Below, piece after piece: positions 18,621 through 27,198 of a stretch of 43,828 nt of DNA. Both the position numbers and the translations under genes were made by a program. Position 1 is the stretch's first letter, and the number at the start of each line of letters is the position of its first letter. A model generated the notes under the pieces. It was not told the DNA's origin, searched no databases, and saw only the letters and a program-made list of their open reading frames with translations. The DNA is taken from assembly GCA_903875045.1 (NCBI GenBank), contig CAIQUS010000200.1:1-43828 (forward strand), read 5' to 3'. This DNA comes from an uncultured Bacteroidales bacterium. GTDB taxonomy: Bacteria; Bacteroidota; Bacteroidia; Bacteroidales; FEN-979.

Positions 18621-19784
18621 TCAGTAGGTGTGCCCGCCTTCTTCCATCTCGGCAGCATCAATCTTTTTGCTGTTGATCGCTTTCCAGGCATACCATATAT
18701 ATGCAAATACAAATGGTACGAGCAATGATACATAACTCATGGCAGTGAGTGTATAATGGCTCGATGAACTGTTGCGGATGGTCAATGAATGTTGAATGTT
18801 GAATGTTGACGGATAATAGGCCGTGTTGTTCAGCCCTGCCATGCAGAAAAGTGCAAAAACAGTAAGGATTGTTCCCGCACCTGCATACCAGATACCGGAA
18901 GATCCGTTTCTGGCATGATCAAGCAGCGGCAAAGCCACGCCGAGCAACACAAACACCACCCCGGCTGCAAACATCATCAGTACCAGGGGCATTTGAATGA
19001 GGTTGTGGAAATATTTGAATGGCTCGCCAAAAATAAAACCATCCTGCGGGCGAACGGCAAACCCCGGCATTGTTAGAATGGCAAGGACGAAAACCACGAA
19101 ACAAACCAGAAATGGGACGGTATTGATCAGCAACTGCTTTTTCGACCGGGTGATGATCTGTTCATTATCGATGGTATTCATGAAATAGAGGATTCCCAGT
19201 ACCCTCGACAGAAAAAACACAGCCAGCCCGAGGGCAACATTACGCCAGTTTAACACAGCTTCGAGGCCATGTGCCGGATGCTGCCATCGGGAAATCGCCG
19301 GGTCAAGAAGATTGGTGAGCGCCGATTTATTGACCGAAAAGGCCGATCCGGTGAAAAATGTTGCCACAGCAATGCCGATCAGCACTGTTCCAAGCAACCC
19401 ATTGATGATCAGAAACCATTCATACGTTTTGTGCCCCAGAAAATTATCTGGCTTGCTGCGGAATTCATAAGCCACCGCCTGAATGATGAAGGGGAACAGG
19501 ATCGCCATCCAAACCCAATAGGCACCGCCAAAACTGGTGGAATAGAAGAGTGGGAAGGAGGCAAAAAAAGCACCTCCGAAGGTTACAAGGGTGGTAAAGG
19601 TAAATTCCCACTTGCGTCCAAGTGCATTTACAAGCATTTTACGTTCCGGTTCGGTTTTACCAATGGTGTAAATCAGGGTTTGCCCGCCCTGAACAAACAT
19701 CAGGAATACAAGGAGGCTGCCAAGGAGCGAGATGATGAGCCACCAATATGTCTGCAGGGTTTCAATCGACATGGTTTCAAACAT
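18621..19784 (-). CDS. cydB: Cytochrome bd quinol oxidase subunit II
   Basis: This 387-residue polytopic membrane protein has about nine transmembrane helices. The opening LQTYWWLIISLLGSLLVFLM and the following GGQTLIYTIGKTEPERKMLVN fit CydB. The conserved WDGN-type segment of enterobacterial CydB is here KWEFTFTTLVTFGGAFFASFP, with Glu in place of Asp, as I would expect for Bacteroidota members. With CydA it forms the high-affinity quinol oxidase that reduces oxygen to water without pumping protons. Its ATG overlaps the last base of the cydA stop codon (TAATG), so the two are translationally coupled. No separate small CydX-like gene is apparent downstream. Confidence 0.93.
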   Translation of the reverse strand: MFETMSIETLQTYWWLIISLLGSLLVFLMFVQGGQTLIYTIGKTEPERKMLVNALGRKWEFTFTTLVTFGGAFFASFPLFYSTSFGGAYWVWMAILFPFIIQAVAYEFRSKPDNFLGHKTYEWFLIINGLLGTVLIGIAVATFFTGSAFSVNKSALTNLLDPAISRWQHPAHGLEAVLNWRNVALGLAVFFLSRVLGILYFMNTIDNEQIITRSKKQLLINTVPFLVCFVVFVLAILTMPGFAVRPQDGFIFGEPFKYFHNLIQMPLVLMMFAAGVVFVLLGVALPLLDHARNGSSGIWYAGAGTILTVFALFCMAGLNNTAYYPSTFNIQHSLTIRNSSSSHYTLTAMSYVSLLVPFVFAYIWYAWKAINSKKIDAAEMEEGGHTY

Positions 19785-21361
19785 TATTTGGTCCCTCCCT
19801 CTTTTGGTCCGAGTTTAATTTGTTTGAGCATGATCATCACTTCGGCAATCAGCAATACGGTGAATATGGCTGCAAACAGGGCGAATGTGATCATAACCGA
19901 ACTGGCATCGACTTTTGAAAGGGCTGCCATCACCGGCATCAGATCCTGGATGACCCATGGCTGGCGGCCAACCTCTGCAACCACCCATCCGGCTTCCGAA
20001 GCCAGGTATACAAATGGGATGGTAAAGATGGCGAGCCATAACAACCACCGATGGTCTTCAAGTTTCTCTTTTTTTAGTAAATAAAGGACTACCGTGAATA
20101 ACAGGATGAAATACATTCCAAGGTATACCATCAGATGAAAACTGTAAAAGGTGATCGGAACATTGGGAATCACACTTTGCGGGGAGTTGAGGTAGGCATA
20201 ACCGAACCATGGAAAATTTTCTTTTAAAGCTGTCAGGGAGAGATTGATGCCGGCAGTATCCTTGGCAGCTTTTGAGAGACGGTAAGAAGCCAGGGCTGAA
20301 ACAGCATTTTTACCCCGGATGATCTTTTCTTCCACCGAAAAAGTCCGGTCTTTCTCCAGCGGATTGATATGGTCGAACCCTGGTTTAAAACCTCCCTGAA
20401 TTAGATTATCCACCCCCGGAACAAAAGCGTCAGGATTTCGATATCCCAGAAAGGATAATAATTTCGGGAATTCAACTTTGAAAAGGAACGGATCTTTGCC
20501 ATCGCCTTGGGTTTTAGCAGGGTCAAGAATACCGAAGGCCACCAGGCCCGCTCCCGCTTTTCCCTGGTATAAACCTTCCATGGCGGCCAGTTTCATGGGC
20601 TGCTTTTGCGAAACCTGGTATGCAGAACCATCACCGGTAAAAGCCAGGAAAAGAGATGTGGCAAGTCCGAAAATACTGGCTATAAGGATACTGCGTTTGG
20701 CGAGTAAAGTATGTCGCTGTTTGAGCAGGAACCAGGAACTGATGCCGATCACGAATACTGCAGCAGTTACATAGCCCGAAGATACTGTATGCAGAAATTT
20801 ATTCACGGCAACCGGAGAGAAAAGGATCGCCCAGAAATCAACCATCTCGTTGCGTGCCGTATCCGGATTAAATTGCATGCCCACAGGAAACTGCATCCAT
20901 GCGTTGGCGACTAAAATCCATAACGCAGAAAGGTTGGCCCCGATGGCAGTGAGCCATGAAGCCGCAAGGTGGAATTTCTTACTTACCTTGTTCCATCCGA
21001 AAAACATCACCGCGATAAAGGTCGATTCGAGGAAGAAGGCCATGATCCCTTCAATGGCCAGGGGGGCGCCGAAAATGTCGCCTACAAACCAGGAGTAGTT
21101 CGACCAGTTGGTGCCAAACTGAAACTCGAGGATGATCCCGGTGGCAACCCCGATGGCAAAGTTTATCCCGAAAAGGGTCATCCAGAATTTAGTGACCTGT
21201 TTCCACTCGGGATTCCCGGTTTTGACATAAACCGACTCCATGATGGCCACAATAAAGGCCAATCCGAGGGTGAGGGGAACAAAAATCCAGTGGTAAATGG
21301 CAGTAAGCGCAAATTGGGCCCTCGACCAGTCAATCAACGATAGTTCTACATGTTCAACCAT
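19784..21361 (-). CDS. cydA: Cytochrome bd quinol oxidase subunit I
   Basis: The 525-residue CydA has an N-terminal RAQFALTAIYHWIFVPLTLG segment with the haem b595 ligand histidine. A second conserved histidine lies in FLHTVSSGYVTAAVF (haem b558). The signature GWVVAEVGRQPWVIQDLMP lies near residue 440. The periplasmic quinol-binding loop (about residues 245-380) is long and contains the conserved PWFGYAYLNSP stretch. The length is close to E. coli CydA. It starts 112 bp from the divergent copper ATPase gene and has a good -7 element on its own strand. The protein gives the cell a high-affinity oxidase for microaerobic growth or oxygen detoxification. Confidence 0.95.
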   Translation of the reverse strand: MVEHVELSLIDWSRAQFALTAIYHWIFVPLTLGLAFIVAIMESVYVKTGNPEWKQVTKFWMTLFGINFAIGVATGIILEFQFGTNWSNYSWFVGDIFGAPLAIEGIMAFFLESTFIAVMFFGWNKVSKKFHLAASWLTAIGANLSALWILVANAWMQFPVGMQFNPDTARNEMVDFWAILFSPVAVNKFLHTVSSGYVTAAVFVIGISSWFLLKQRHTLLAKRSILIASIFGLATSLFLAFTGDGSAYQVSQKQPMKLAAMEGLYQGKAGAGLVAFGILDPAKTQGDGKDPFLFKVEFPKLLSFLGYRNPDAFVPGVDNLIQGGFKPGFDHINPLEKDRTFSVEEKIIRGKNAVSALASYRLSKAAKDTAGINLSLTALKENFPWFGYAYLNSPQSVIPNVPITFYSFHLMVYLGMYFILLFTVVLYLLKKEKLEDHRWLLWLAIFTIPFVYLASEAGWVVAEVGRQPWVIQDLMPVMAALSKVDASSVMITFALFAAIFTVLLIAEVMIMLKQIKLGPKEGGTK

Positions 21362-21383
21362 GCTTGTTTAATTTTTAACGAAG

Positions 21384-21392
21384 GCAAATATA
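21384..21392 (-). promoter_or_regulatory. -7 element of the cydAB promoter
   Basis: On the minus strand the sequence reads TATATTTGC, an exact match to TAnnTTTGY, 22 bp before the cydA start codon. No good -33 TTTG is seen, which may mean activator dependence. Confidence 0.55.
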
Positions 21393-21446
21393 CCGAAATA
21401 TCGTATGGCATTGCCGACCAATTCTGGAAACCAATGCTGTTTTAAT

Positions 21447-21455
21447 TAATTTTGC
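21447..21455 (+). promoter_or_regulatory. -7 element of the ccoI promoter
   Basis: TAATTTTGC is an exact TAnnTTTGY match, ending 18 bp before the ccoI ATG. It lies about 55 bp from the divergent cydA -7 element, so the two oxidase units could share regulator sites in the short region between them. Confidence 0.55.
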
Positions 21456-21473
21456 CGCCTATAAAAGTATCGA

Positions 21474-23906
21474 ATGCAAAACACCACTGTTAACCCGGAT
21501 ACAAAAAACAAGCTGAATGCCTGCTACCATTGTGGCGAAGATTGTGGTACCGTACCTATAAAGCTCGAGGAAAAATTATTTTGCTGCAACGGCTGTAAAA
21601 TGGTTTATGAGATTTTGAGCCAGAGCAATGCCTCCGATTATTACAAATATGAAGAACACCCCGGTCTCAAAGCCGGAAACGGTGAAGTCGGCAGCCGTTA
21701 CGCCTATCTTGACAATGAGGAGATCAGAAGGGAATTGCTCGAATTTTCCGAAGATGGCGTGAGCAAAGTCAAACTATTCATTCCTGCCATCCATTGCAGT
21801 TCATGCATCTGGCTGCTCGAAAACCTGCAGCGGTTGCATCCCGGAGTGATGCACTCCTCGGTGAACTTTGTTAAAAAAGAGGTGATCATCACCTTTCATG
21901 ATTCGCAGCTAACCCTCCGGCAATTGATAGAGTTGCTGGCCTCTATCAACTACGTTCCGCAAGTTACCCTGGATACGTTTGAAAAAGGGACAAAACGGAA
22001 AGTCAATCGCGGGGTTTACTATCGGCTGGGTGTGGCCGGGTTTTGTTTCGGGAACATCATGCTTTTCAGTTTTCCCGGCTATCTCAGTGTGAATGATGCG
22101 GTGGAAAACCTGCTGCGTCAGAATTTTGGATTGCTCAACATCCTTTTTGGCATCCCCGTGGCTTTTTATTCTGGTTCAGTTTTTATTATTTCGGCTTATA
22201 AGTGGTTGAAAAAGAGGTTTGTAAGTATTGATGTGCCCATTGCCATCGGGATTCTCGTCCTGTTTTTCCGAAGCGTCTGGGAGATTATTTCCGGTACCGG
22301 TCCCGGCTTTATGGATTCGCTGGCCGGTCTTGTATTTTTCCTGTCGATCGGACGATGGTACCAGGACTTGACTTACCAGGCACTCTCCTTTGAACGTGAT
22401 TACCGATCCTATTTTCCGGTGGCAGTTACCTTGATATCTGAGACTGGTGCAGAGTCGATAATTCCCATTAAAAATCTGAAACCCGGCATGCGTATCCTCG
22501 TCAGAAATCAGGAGCTGGTGCCGGCCGATGCACTGCTGATCAAAGGGGATGGATCCATCGATTATAGTTTCGTCAGCGGAGAATCAGCTCCGGTGACGAA
22601 AAAGGAGGGGGAACGCATATTTGCCGGCGGACGCCAGGCGGGTGCTTCCATTGAACTTCTTGTTGAACGTGAAGTTGCCCAGAGCCGCCTCACCGAGTTG
22701 TGGAATCAGGATATGACAGGCGGGGAAAAACAGACCCGGTGGGACTCCATCCTGGACGTGATCAGCAGGTATTTCACGGTAATGATCCTTGTCCTTTCGA
22801 CAGTTTCCGGGATCGCTTGGTGGTTTATCAATCCTTCCATGGCATTTCTGGTGGTCACAGCGATCCTGATCGTGGCTTGCCCTTGCGCACTGGCCATGAC
22901 CTACCCGTTTTCGCTGGGTGGTGCCATGCGGGTTTTCGGAAGGAACAACTTTTACCTGAAACGGACCGGCGTGGTGGAGGCCTTATCAAAAATTGACACC
23001 ATTGTGTTTGATAAAACCGGGACGATCACACGCAACGATGGTTTTGGTGCTGATTTTAATTCGCTTGTCGCAACCATGGATCAGTTGCACTGTATTTCCT
23101 CCCTTGTGAGGCATTCAACCCATCCGGCCAGTGTGGCGATCTTCCGCCAGTTACAGGGGTTTACAGCATTACCGGTTAAAGGTTTTAAGGAGCTGCCAGC
23201 CAAAGGAATTGAAGGTAATGTTAATGGTCATTGGTTGAAGATCGGTTCGGAGGAATTTGTTACAGGGACCATTACCCTTTCTTCCTCCTCCGGCAGGACT
23301 TTTATCTCTATGGATGGTTCGGTTTTGGGGTATATCGGTATGATGAATCATTACCGTGATGGCATGAAAGAAGTATTGTCGGAACTGGCAACCCGTTATG
23401 AGCTGCACCTGCTTTCGGGCGACAATGATGCGGAACTTTCCAACCTGCTTGCCTTTTTTCCCTCCAGGGACCATTTGAATTTCAATAAGTCACCCAAAGA
23501 TAAACTTGAGTATATCCGGGCGCTCAAAGCTGCAGGTAAGAGGGTGCTTATGATCGGGGATGGACTGAATGATGCCGGCGCCTTGCGCGAAAGTGACTGC
23601 GGAATTTCCATTGCCGATGATATCTACCATTTCTCACCCGCCTGTGATGCCATTCTGGAGTCGGGGCAATTCCGTTACCTGCCCGATTTTCTTCGGTTCA
23701 GCAGAAAGAGTATGCGAATCGTTTTTATCAGCATGGGACTTTCGTTTCTATACAATGTCGTGGGATTAAGTTTCGCCATTACGGGTAATTTGTCGCCGGT
23801 CGTTTCTGCCATTCTCATGCCGCTCAGCTCCGTAACAATTGTTGCGTTTGTTACGCTATCTGTTTTGATATCAGCCCGTTTTAGTAAGTTTGAAAAGAAG
23901 TCTTAA
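21474..23906 (+). CDS. ccoI: Copper-type P1B ATPase of the cbb3 oxidase cluster
   Basis: The 810-residue product begins with the cysteine-rich metal-binding domain typical of CcoI/FixI (CYHCGEDCG and CCNGCKMVYE). An HMA domain with HCSSC (Cys108 and Cys111) follows. The transport core has the CPC copper site (Cys469, Cys471), the DKTGTIT phosphorylation site (Asp513) and the hinge GDGLNDAGAL. CcoI delivers copper across the inner membrane for assembly of the CuB centre of cbb3 oxidase. Context agrees: ccoS and the oxidase subunits follow, and the divergent cydAB lies upstream. A 141-bp gap with a promoter separates it from ccoS. Confidence 0.95.
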   Translation: MQNTTVNPDTKNKLNACYHCGEDCGTVPIKLEEKLFCCNGCKMVYEILSQSNASDYYKYEEHPGLKAGNGEVGSRYAYLDNEEIRRELLEFSEDGVSKVKLFIPAIHCSSCIWLLENLQRLHPGVMHSSVNFVKKEVIITFHDSQLTLRQLIELLASINYVPQVTLDTFEKGTKRKVNRGVYYRLGVAGFCFGNIMLFSFPGYLSVNDAVENLLRQNFGLLNILFGIPVAFYSGSVFIISAYKWLKKRFVSIDVPIAIGILVLFFRSVWEIISGTGPGFMDSLAGLVFFLSIGRWYQDLTYQALSFERDYRSYFPVAVTLISETGAESIIPIKNLKPGMRILVRNQELVPADALLIKGDGSIDYSFVSGESAPVTKKEGERIFAGGRQAGASIELLVEREVAQSRLTELWNQDMTGGEKQTRWDSILDVISRYFTVMILVLSTVSGIAWWFINPSMAFLVVTAILIVACPCALAMTYPFSLGGAMRVFGRNNFYLKRTGVVEALSKIDTIVFDKTGTITRNDGFGADFNSLVATMDQLHCISSLVRHSTHPASVAIFRQLQGFTALPVKGFKELPAKGIEGNVNGHWLKIGSEEFVTGTITLSSSSGRTFISMDGSVLGYIGMMNHYRDGMKEVLSELATRYELHLLSGDNDAELSNLLAFFPSRDHLNFNKSPKDKLEYIRALKAAGKRVLMIGDGLNDAGALRESDCGISIADDIYHFSPACDAILESGQFRYLPDFLRFSRKSMRIVFISMGLSFLYNVVGLSFAITGNLSPVVSAILMPLSSVTIVAFVTLSVLISARFSKFEKKS

Positions 23907-23957
23907 ATTTAGACTGAATATAAATATTCAAAATTAGCTATATTTTGTTCTCCCTAT

Positions 23958-23990
23958 TTTGGAAATGAGATACTTTAATCTTTATTTTGC
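23958..23990 (+). promoter_or_regulatory. Candidate promoter of the ccoS-NO-Q-P-G-H unit
   Basis: TTTG at 23958-23961 is followed, 20 bp later, by TTATTTTGC at 23982-23990, one mismatch from TAnnTTTGY. This spacing is standard for Bacteroidota sigma factor promoters. The ccoS ATG lies 57 bp downstream. Confidence 0.5.
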
Positions 23991-24047
23991 TAACAGGTAG
24001 GATCAACAGTGTCGGATTAATACTGATCGATGCCGTAGAAAATCAAT

Positions 24048-24257
24048 ATGAGTGTCATTCTTGTCCTTGTAGCTTTTAGTGTAGTACTTGCGGGAGGTTT
24101 CCTGGCTGCATTTTTCTGGTCTGTAAGAAGCGGACAATATGATGACACCTACAGTTCATCGGTCAGGATACTTTTTGATGATGACAAACCCCGGGAAACC
24201 CTGGAACCACAGGTTCCACCTGCCGGGCTGGTAAAAGAACAATCACCAAACCAATAA
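24048..24257 (+). CDS. ccoS: cbb3 oxidase maturation protein CcoS
   Basis: This is a 69-residue protein with one N-terminal membrane helix (about residues 3-24) and the family pattern AFFWSVRSGQYDD followed by an acidic segment with ILFDDD. CcoS is needed for incorporation of redox cofactors into cbb3 oxidase. Its position between the copper ATPase and the catalytic subunit is the usual one. The tail after DDDK is proline-rich and variable. The next gene starts 3 bp after its stop, showing tight coupling. Confidence 0.92.
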   Translation: MSVILVLVAFSVVLAGGFLAAFFWSVRSGQYDDTYSSSVRILFDDDKPRETLEPQVPPAGLVKEQSPNQ

Positions 24258-24260
24258 AAT

Positions 24261-26420
24261 ATGGAAAATCAGACGTTTTACTATGACAACAAAATTGTAA
24301 AAAACTTTGCCTACGCCACCCTCTTCTGGGGTGTGATTGGCATGGTTGTCGGACTTTTACTGGCGTTGCAATTTATCTGGCCGGCACTTACCTTCGGGAT
24401 TCCTTACACGACCTTTGGCCGCATCCGCCCGATCCACACCAATGCAGTTATCTTTGCCTTTGTCGGGAACGGGATGTTTACAGGGATCTATTATTCTCTT
24501 CAACGGCTTTGCAAAGCCAGGATGTTCAATGACCTGCTCAGCAAGATCAACTTCTGGGGCTGGCAACTGATCATTGTGTTTGCAGCACTTTCCTTTGCTT
24601 TTGGGGTCACCACCGGCAAAGAATATGCTGAACTCGAATGGCCGATCGACCTGCTTGTGGCTGTTATCTGGCTTGTTTTTGGCTGGAATATGATCGGAAC
24701 GATCATCAAACGCCGGACACAGCATATTTATGTAGCCATTTGGTTTTACATTGCAACATTTGTAACAATTACCGTTTTGCATGTTACCAACAGCCTGGCC
24801 ATCCCGGTTGGACTATTCAAAAGCTATCCCATCTATGCCGGCGTACAGGATGCACTTGTTCAATGGTGGTATGGGCACAATGCTGTGGCATTTTTTCTCA
24901 CCACTCCATTCCTGGGATTGATGTACTACTTCCTTCCCAAAGCCGCCAACCGTCCGATTTATTCGTACAGGCTCTCTATCGTCCATTTCTGGGCACTGAT
25001 TTTTCTCTATATCTGGGCCGGACCGCACCATCTTTTATATAGTGCCCTGCCTGATTGGGCGCAATCACTGGGTGTCGTGTTCTCTGTGATGCTCATTGCT
25101 CCTTCCTGGGGCGGGATGGTTAACGGATTGCTTACCTTGCGTGGTGCCTGGGACCGTGTACGTGAAGACCCTGTGCTGAAGTTTATGGTAGTGGCTGTTA
25201 CTGCTTATGGAATGTCTACTTTTGAAGGTCCCATGATGTCGACCAAAACGGTGAATGCCATATCGCATTTTACCGACTGGACAGTAGGCCATGCACACAT
25301 CGGTGCCTTGGGCTGGAATGGTTTTCTTACCTTTGCCGTTCTTTATTACCTGATTCCCAGGATATTCCAAACACAACTATTTTCAAAAAAGATTGCCAAT
25401 CTGCATTTCTGGATCGGTACCCTCGGAATCATTTTTTATGCTGTGCCATTATATTGGGGCGCTATTACCCAGGCTTCCATGTGGAAAGAATTTACAGCCG
25501 ACGGGTTCCTGAAATATCCGAACTTCCTTGAAACAGTTACCCAGCTGCAACCCATGTATGCTGCCCGCGCCATCGGAGGTGGCTTATATATCGTTGGTAT
25601 TGTTCTTGGAATCTACAACCTTATCCTTACCATCAAGGCCGGGAAATTCCTTCCGGAAGAGGTGGCCTCAGCACCTGCTCTGTTAAAAGTCCAGGGCAAA
25701 CGGGGATCCGGCGAAGGCATCCATCGCTGGCTCGAGCGCCGTCCGGTTCAGTTCACCCTTTTTGCACTTGTAGCAATACTCATCGGGGGGCTGATTGAAA
25801 TTGTTCCTCTGTATCTCATAAACAGCAACATCCCCACCATCGCAAGTGTGAAGCCCTATACGCCTCTGGAATTACAGGGACGGGATATTTATGTACGTGA
25901 AGGCTGTTATACCTGTCATTCCCAGCAGGTTCGTCCATTCAGGTCTGAAACTGAACGTTATGGCGAATATGCCAAAGCCGGAGAGTATGTATATGACCAT
26001 CCGTTCCAATGGGGTTCCAAACGCAATGGTCCTGATTTATCACGGGAAGGCGTTGTCGGAGGCCGTCAGTACCGGCCAAATTCATGGCACTATAATCACA
26101 TGGAGAATCCTCAGCGGCTGAATGCACAATCGATCATGCCGGTTTACAAATGGCTGATTACCGATGACCTTGATTTATCAACCACCGCAAAGAAGATCCG
26201 CGTGATGCAATTTCTCGGTGTGCCTTATCCGCAGGGATACGATCAAATCGCCAACGATGAACTCATGGCCCAGGCAAGGGGAATTGCCGATGACCTGAAA
26301 GCCCAGGGCATCCAGGTTGAGCCTACAAAGGAGATCATAGCCATGATCGCTTATCTCCAACGGCTTGGTAAAGATGTTCATGCGGCAGGCCAGCCAACAG
26401 CCATAAACCCGGTGAAATAA
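24261..26420 (+). CDS. ccoNO: Fused cbb3 oxidase subunits I and II (CcoN-CcoO)
   Basis: The 719-residue protein joins the haem-copper catalytic subunit CcoN (about residues 1-475, twelve helices) to the monohaem subunit CcoO (about 485-719). CcoN haem and CuB ligands appear in RPIHTNAVIFAF, WWYGHNAVAFF, WAGPHHLLYSALPDW and the double-histidine helix WTVGHAHIGALGW. CcoO has one membrane anchor (FALVAILIGGLIEIVPLYLI), the haem c site CYTCH (Cys549, Cys552, His553) and QQVRPFRSETERYG. An N/O fusion is known in Bacteroidota and some other phyla. It is the proton-pumping core of the high-oxygen-affinity terminal oxidase. It is preceded directly by ccoS and followed 7 bp later by ccoQ. Confidence 0.96.
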   Translation: MENQTFYYDNKIVKNFAYATLFWGVIGMVVGLLLALQFIWPALTFGIPYTTFGRIRPIHTNAVIFAFVGNGMFTGIYYSLQRLCKARMFNDLLSKINFWGWQLIIVFAALSFAFGVTTGKEYAELEWPIDLLVAVIWLVFGWNMIGTIIKRRTQHIYVAIWFYIATFVTITVLHVTNSLAIPVGLFKSYPIYAGVQDALVQWWYGHNAVAFFLTTPFLGLMYYFLPKAANRPIYSYRLSIVHFWALIFLYIWAGPHHLLYSALPDWAQSLGVVFSVMLIAPSWGGMVNGLLTLRGAWDRVREDPVLKFMVVAVTAYGMSTFEGPMMSTKTVNAISHFTDWTVGHAHIGALGWNGFLTFAVLYYLIPRIFQTQLFSKKIANLHFWIGTLGIIFYAVPLYWGAITQASMWKEFTADGFLKYPNFLETVTQLQPMYAARAIGGGLYIVGIVLGIYNLILTIKAGKFLPEEVASAPALLKVQGKRGSGEGIHRWLERRPVQFTLFALVAILIGGLIEIVPLYLINSNIPTIASVKPYTPLELQGRDIYVREGCYTCHSQQVRPFRSETERYGEYAKAGEYVYDHPFQWGSKRNGPDLSREGVVGGRQYRPNSWHYNHMENPQRLNAQSIMPVYKWLITDDLDLSTTAKKIRVMQFLGVPYPQGYDQIANDELMAQARGIADDLKAQGIQVEPTKEIIAMIAYLQRLGKDVHAAGQPTAINPVK

Positions 26421-26427
26421 TCGGTCT

Positions 26428-26619
26428 ATGCTGCGTGATATTTTCAAATCGGTCGGGGGCATTGAAGGTTATGGAATGATATCCATGATCATTTTTGCAG
26501 TATTCTTCCTGATGCTGTTGCTTCATACTTTCTCCCTTAAAAAGAAAGATGTCGATCATTTCAGCCGCATGCCCCTGGACGATTTTTCAAAGGAATCAGA
26601 CGAAATTAAAGATATTTAA
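26428..26619 (+). CDS. ccoQ: Small cbb3 oxidase subunit CcoQ-like
   Basis: The 63-residue protein has one transmembrane helix (about residues 16-35, MISMIIFAVFFLMLLLHTF) followed by a lysine-rich cytosolic turn and the segment DVDHFSRMPLDD typical of CcoQ. CcoQ stabilises the oxidase complex. The assignment rests on size, topology, this motif and the place between ccoNO and ccoP. A longer upstream start is not available in frame without overlapping ccoNO. Confidence 0.85.
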   Translation: MLRDIFKSVGGIEGYGMISMIIFAVFFLMLLLHTFSLKKKDVDHFSRMPLDDFSKESDEIKDI

Positions 26620-26630
26620 AAATAGTTTCT

Positions 26631-27197
26631 ATGGAATTGAATTCAAATAAAACCGTTGAAAAGGATGAGCTGACCGGTGATAAACTGTTGTCGGATCACG
26701 AATATGATAACATCAGGGAATTAGACAACAATCTGCCTAAATGGTGGGTATGGCTCTTTATCATCACCATCGTTGGTTCGCTGGTATATCCCTTTGTAAT
26801 CAAAACCCAGAAGGATGAATGGAAGAATGAGATGGCCACGGCAGGAGCATCTGCCGGGCAGTCCAGTGTGGTATCTGCTGCCGATACCATCGCACTTACC
26901 GATCAGGCCAGCCTCGATGCAGGCAAGGAGATCTGGCTCAAACAGTGTAAAGTTTGTCATCTTGAAGGTGGGCAGGGACTTGTCGGCCCCAATATGACCG
27001 ATAACTTTGCCATTTATGGCTGTAGTTATTACAATGTTTTGAATATCATTACGGTGGGGGCTCCTGAAAAGGGAATGATCTCATGGAAAACACAACTTTC
27101 CGGCGACCAGATAAAAAAGGTTGCCAGTTTTGTCATGACACTGAGAGGTACCACACCGCCAAATCCAAAAGCACCGCAGGGCGAACCTTGCAAGTGA
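26631..27197 (+). CDS. ccoP: cbb3 oxidase cytochrome c subunit CcoP (monohaem form)
   Basis: The 188-residue protein has a CcoP N-terminal domain: DHEYDNIRELDNNLPKWWVW followed by one membrane helix ending in GSLVYPF. After a linker it carries a single cytochrome c domain with CKVCH (Cys106, His110) and a later methionine in EKGMISWK as candidate axial ligand. Proteobacterial CcoP has two haem domains. One domain is the shorter form seen in Bacteroidota. It passes electrons from periplasmic cytochromes to CcoO/CcoN. It starts 11 bp after ccoQ and is followed by the ccoG start 1 bp after its stop. Confidence 0.93.
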   Translation: MELNSNKTVEKDELTGDKLLSDHEYDNIRELDNNLPKWWVWLFIITIVGSLVYPFVIKTQKDEWKNEMATAGASAGQSSVVSAADTIALTDQASLDAGKEIWLKQCKVCHLEGGQGLVGPNMTDNFAIYGCSYYNVLNIITVGAPEKGMISWKTQLSGDQIKKVASFVMTLRGTTPPNPKAPQGEPCK

Positions 27198-27198
27198 T

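Noticed and set aside
19269-20084. 271-codon open frame on the plus strand
   Set aside because: It is antisense to the clearly identified cydA and cydB genes, with no recognisable motifs.
24261-26420. CcoN-CcoO fusion as a novelty
   Set aside because: The fusion is known in Bacteroidota and does not need a special explanation.
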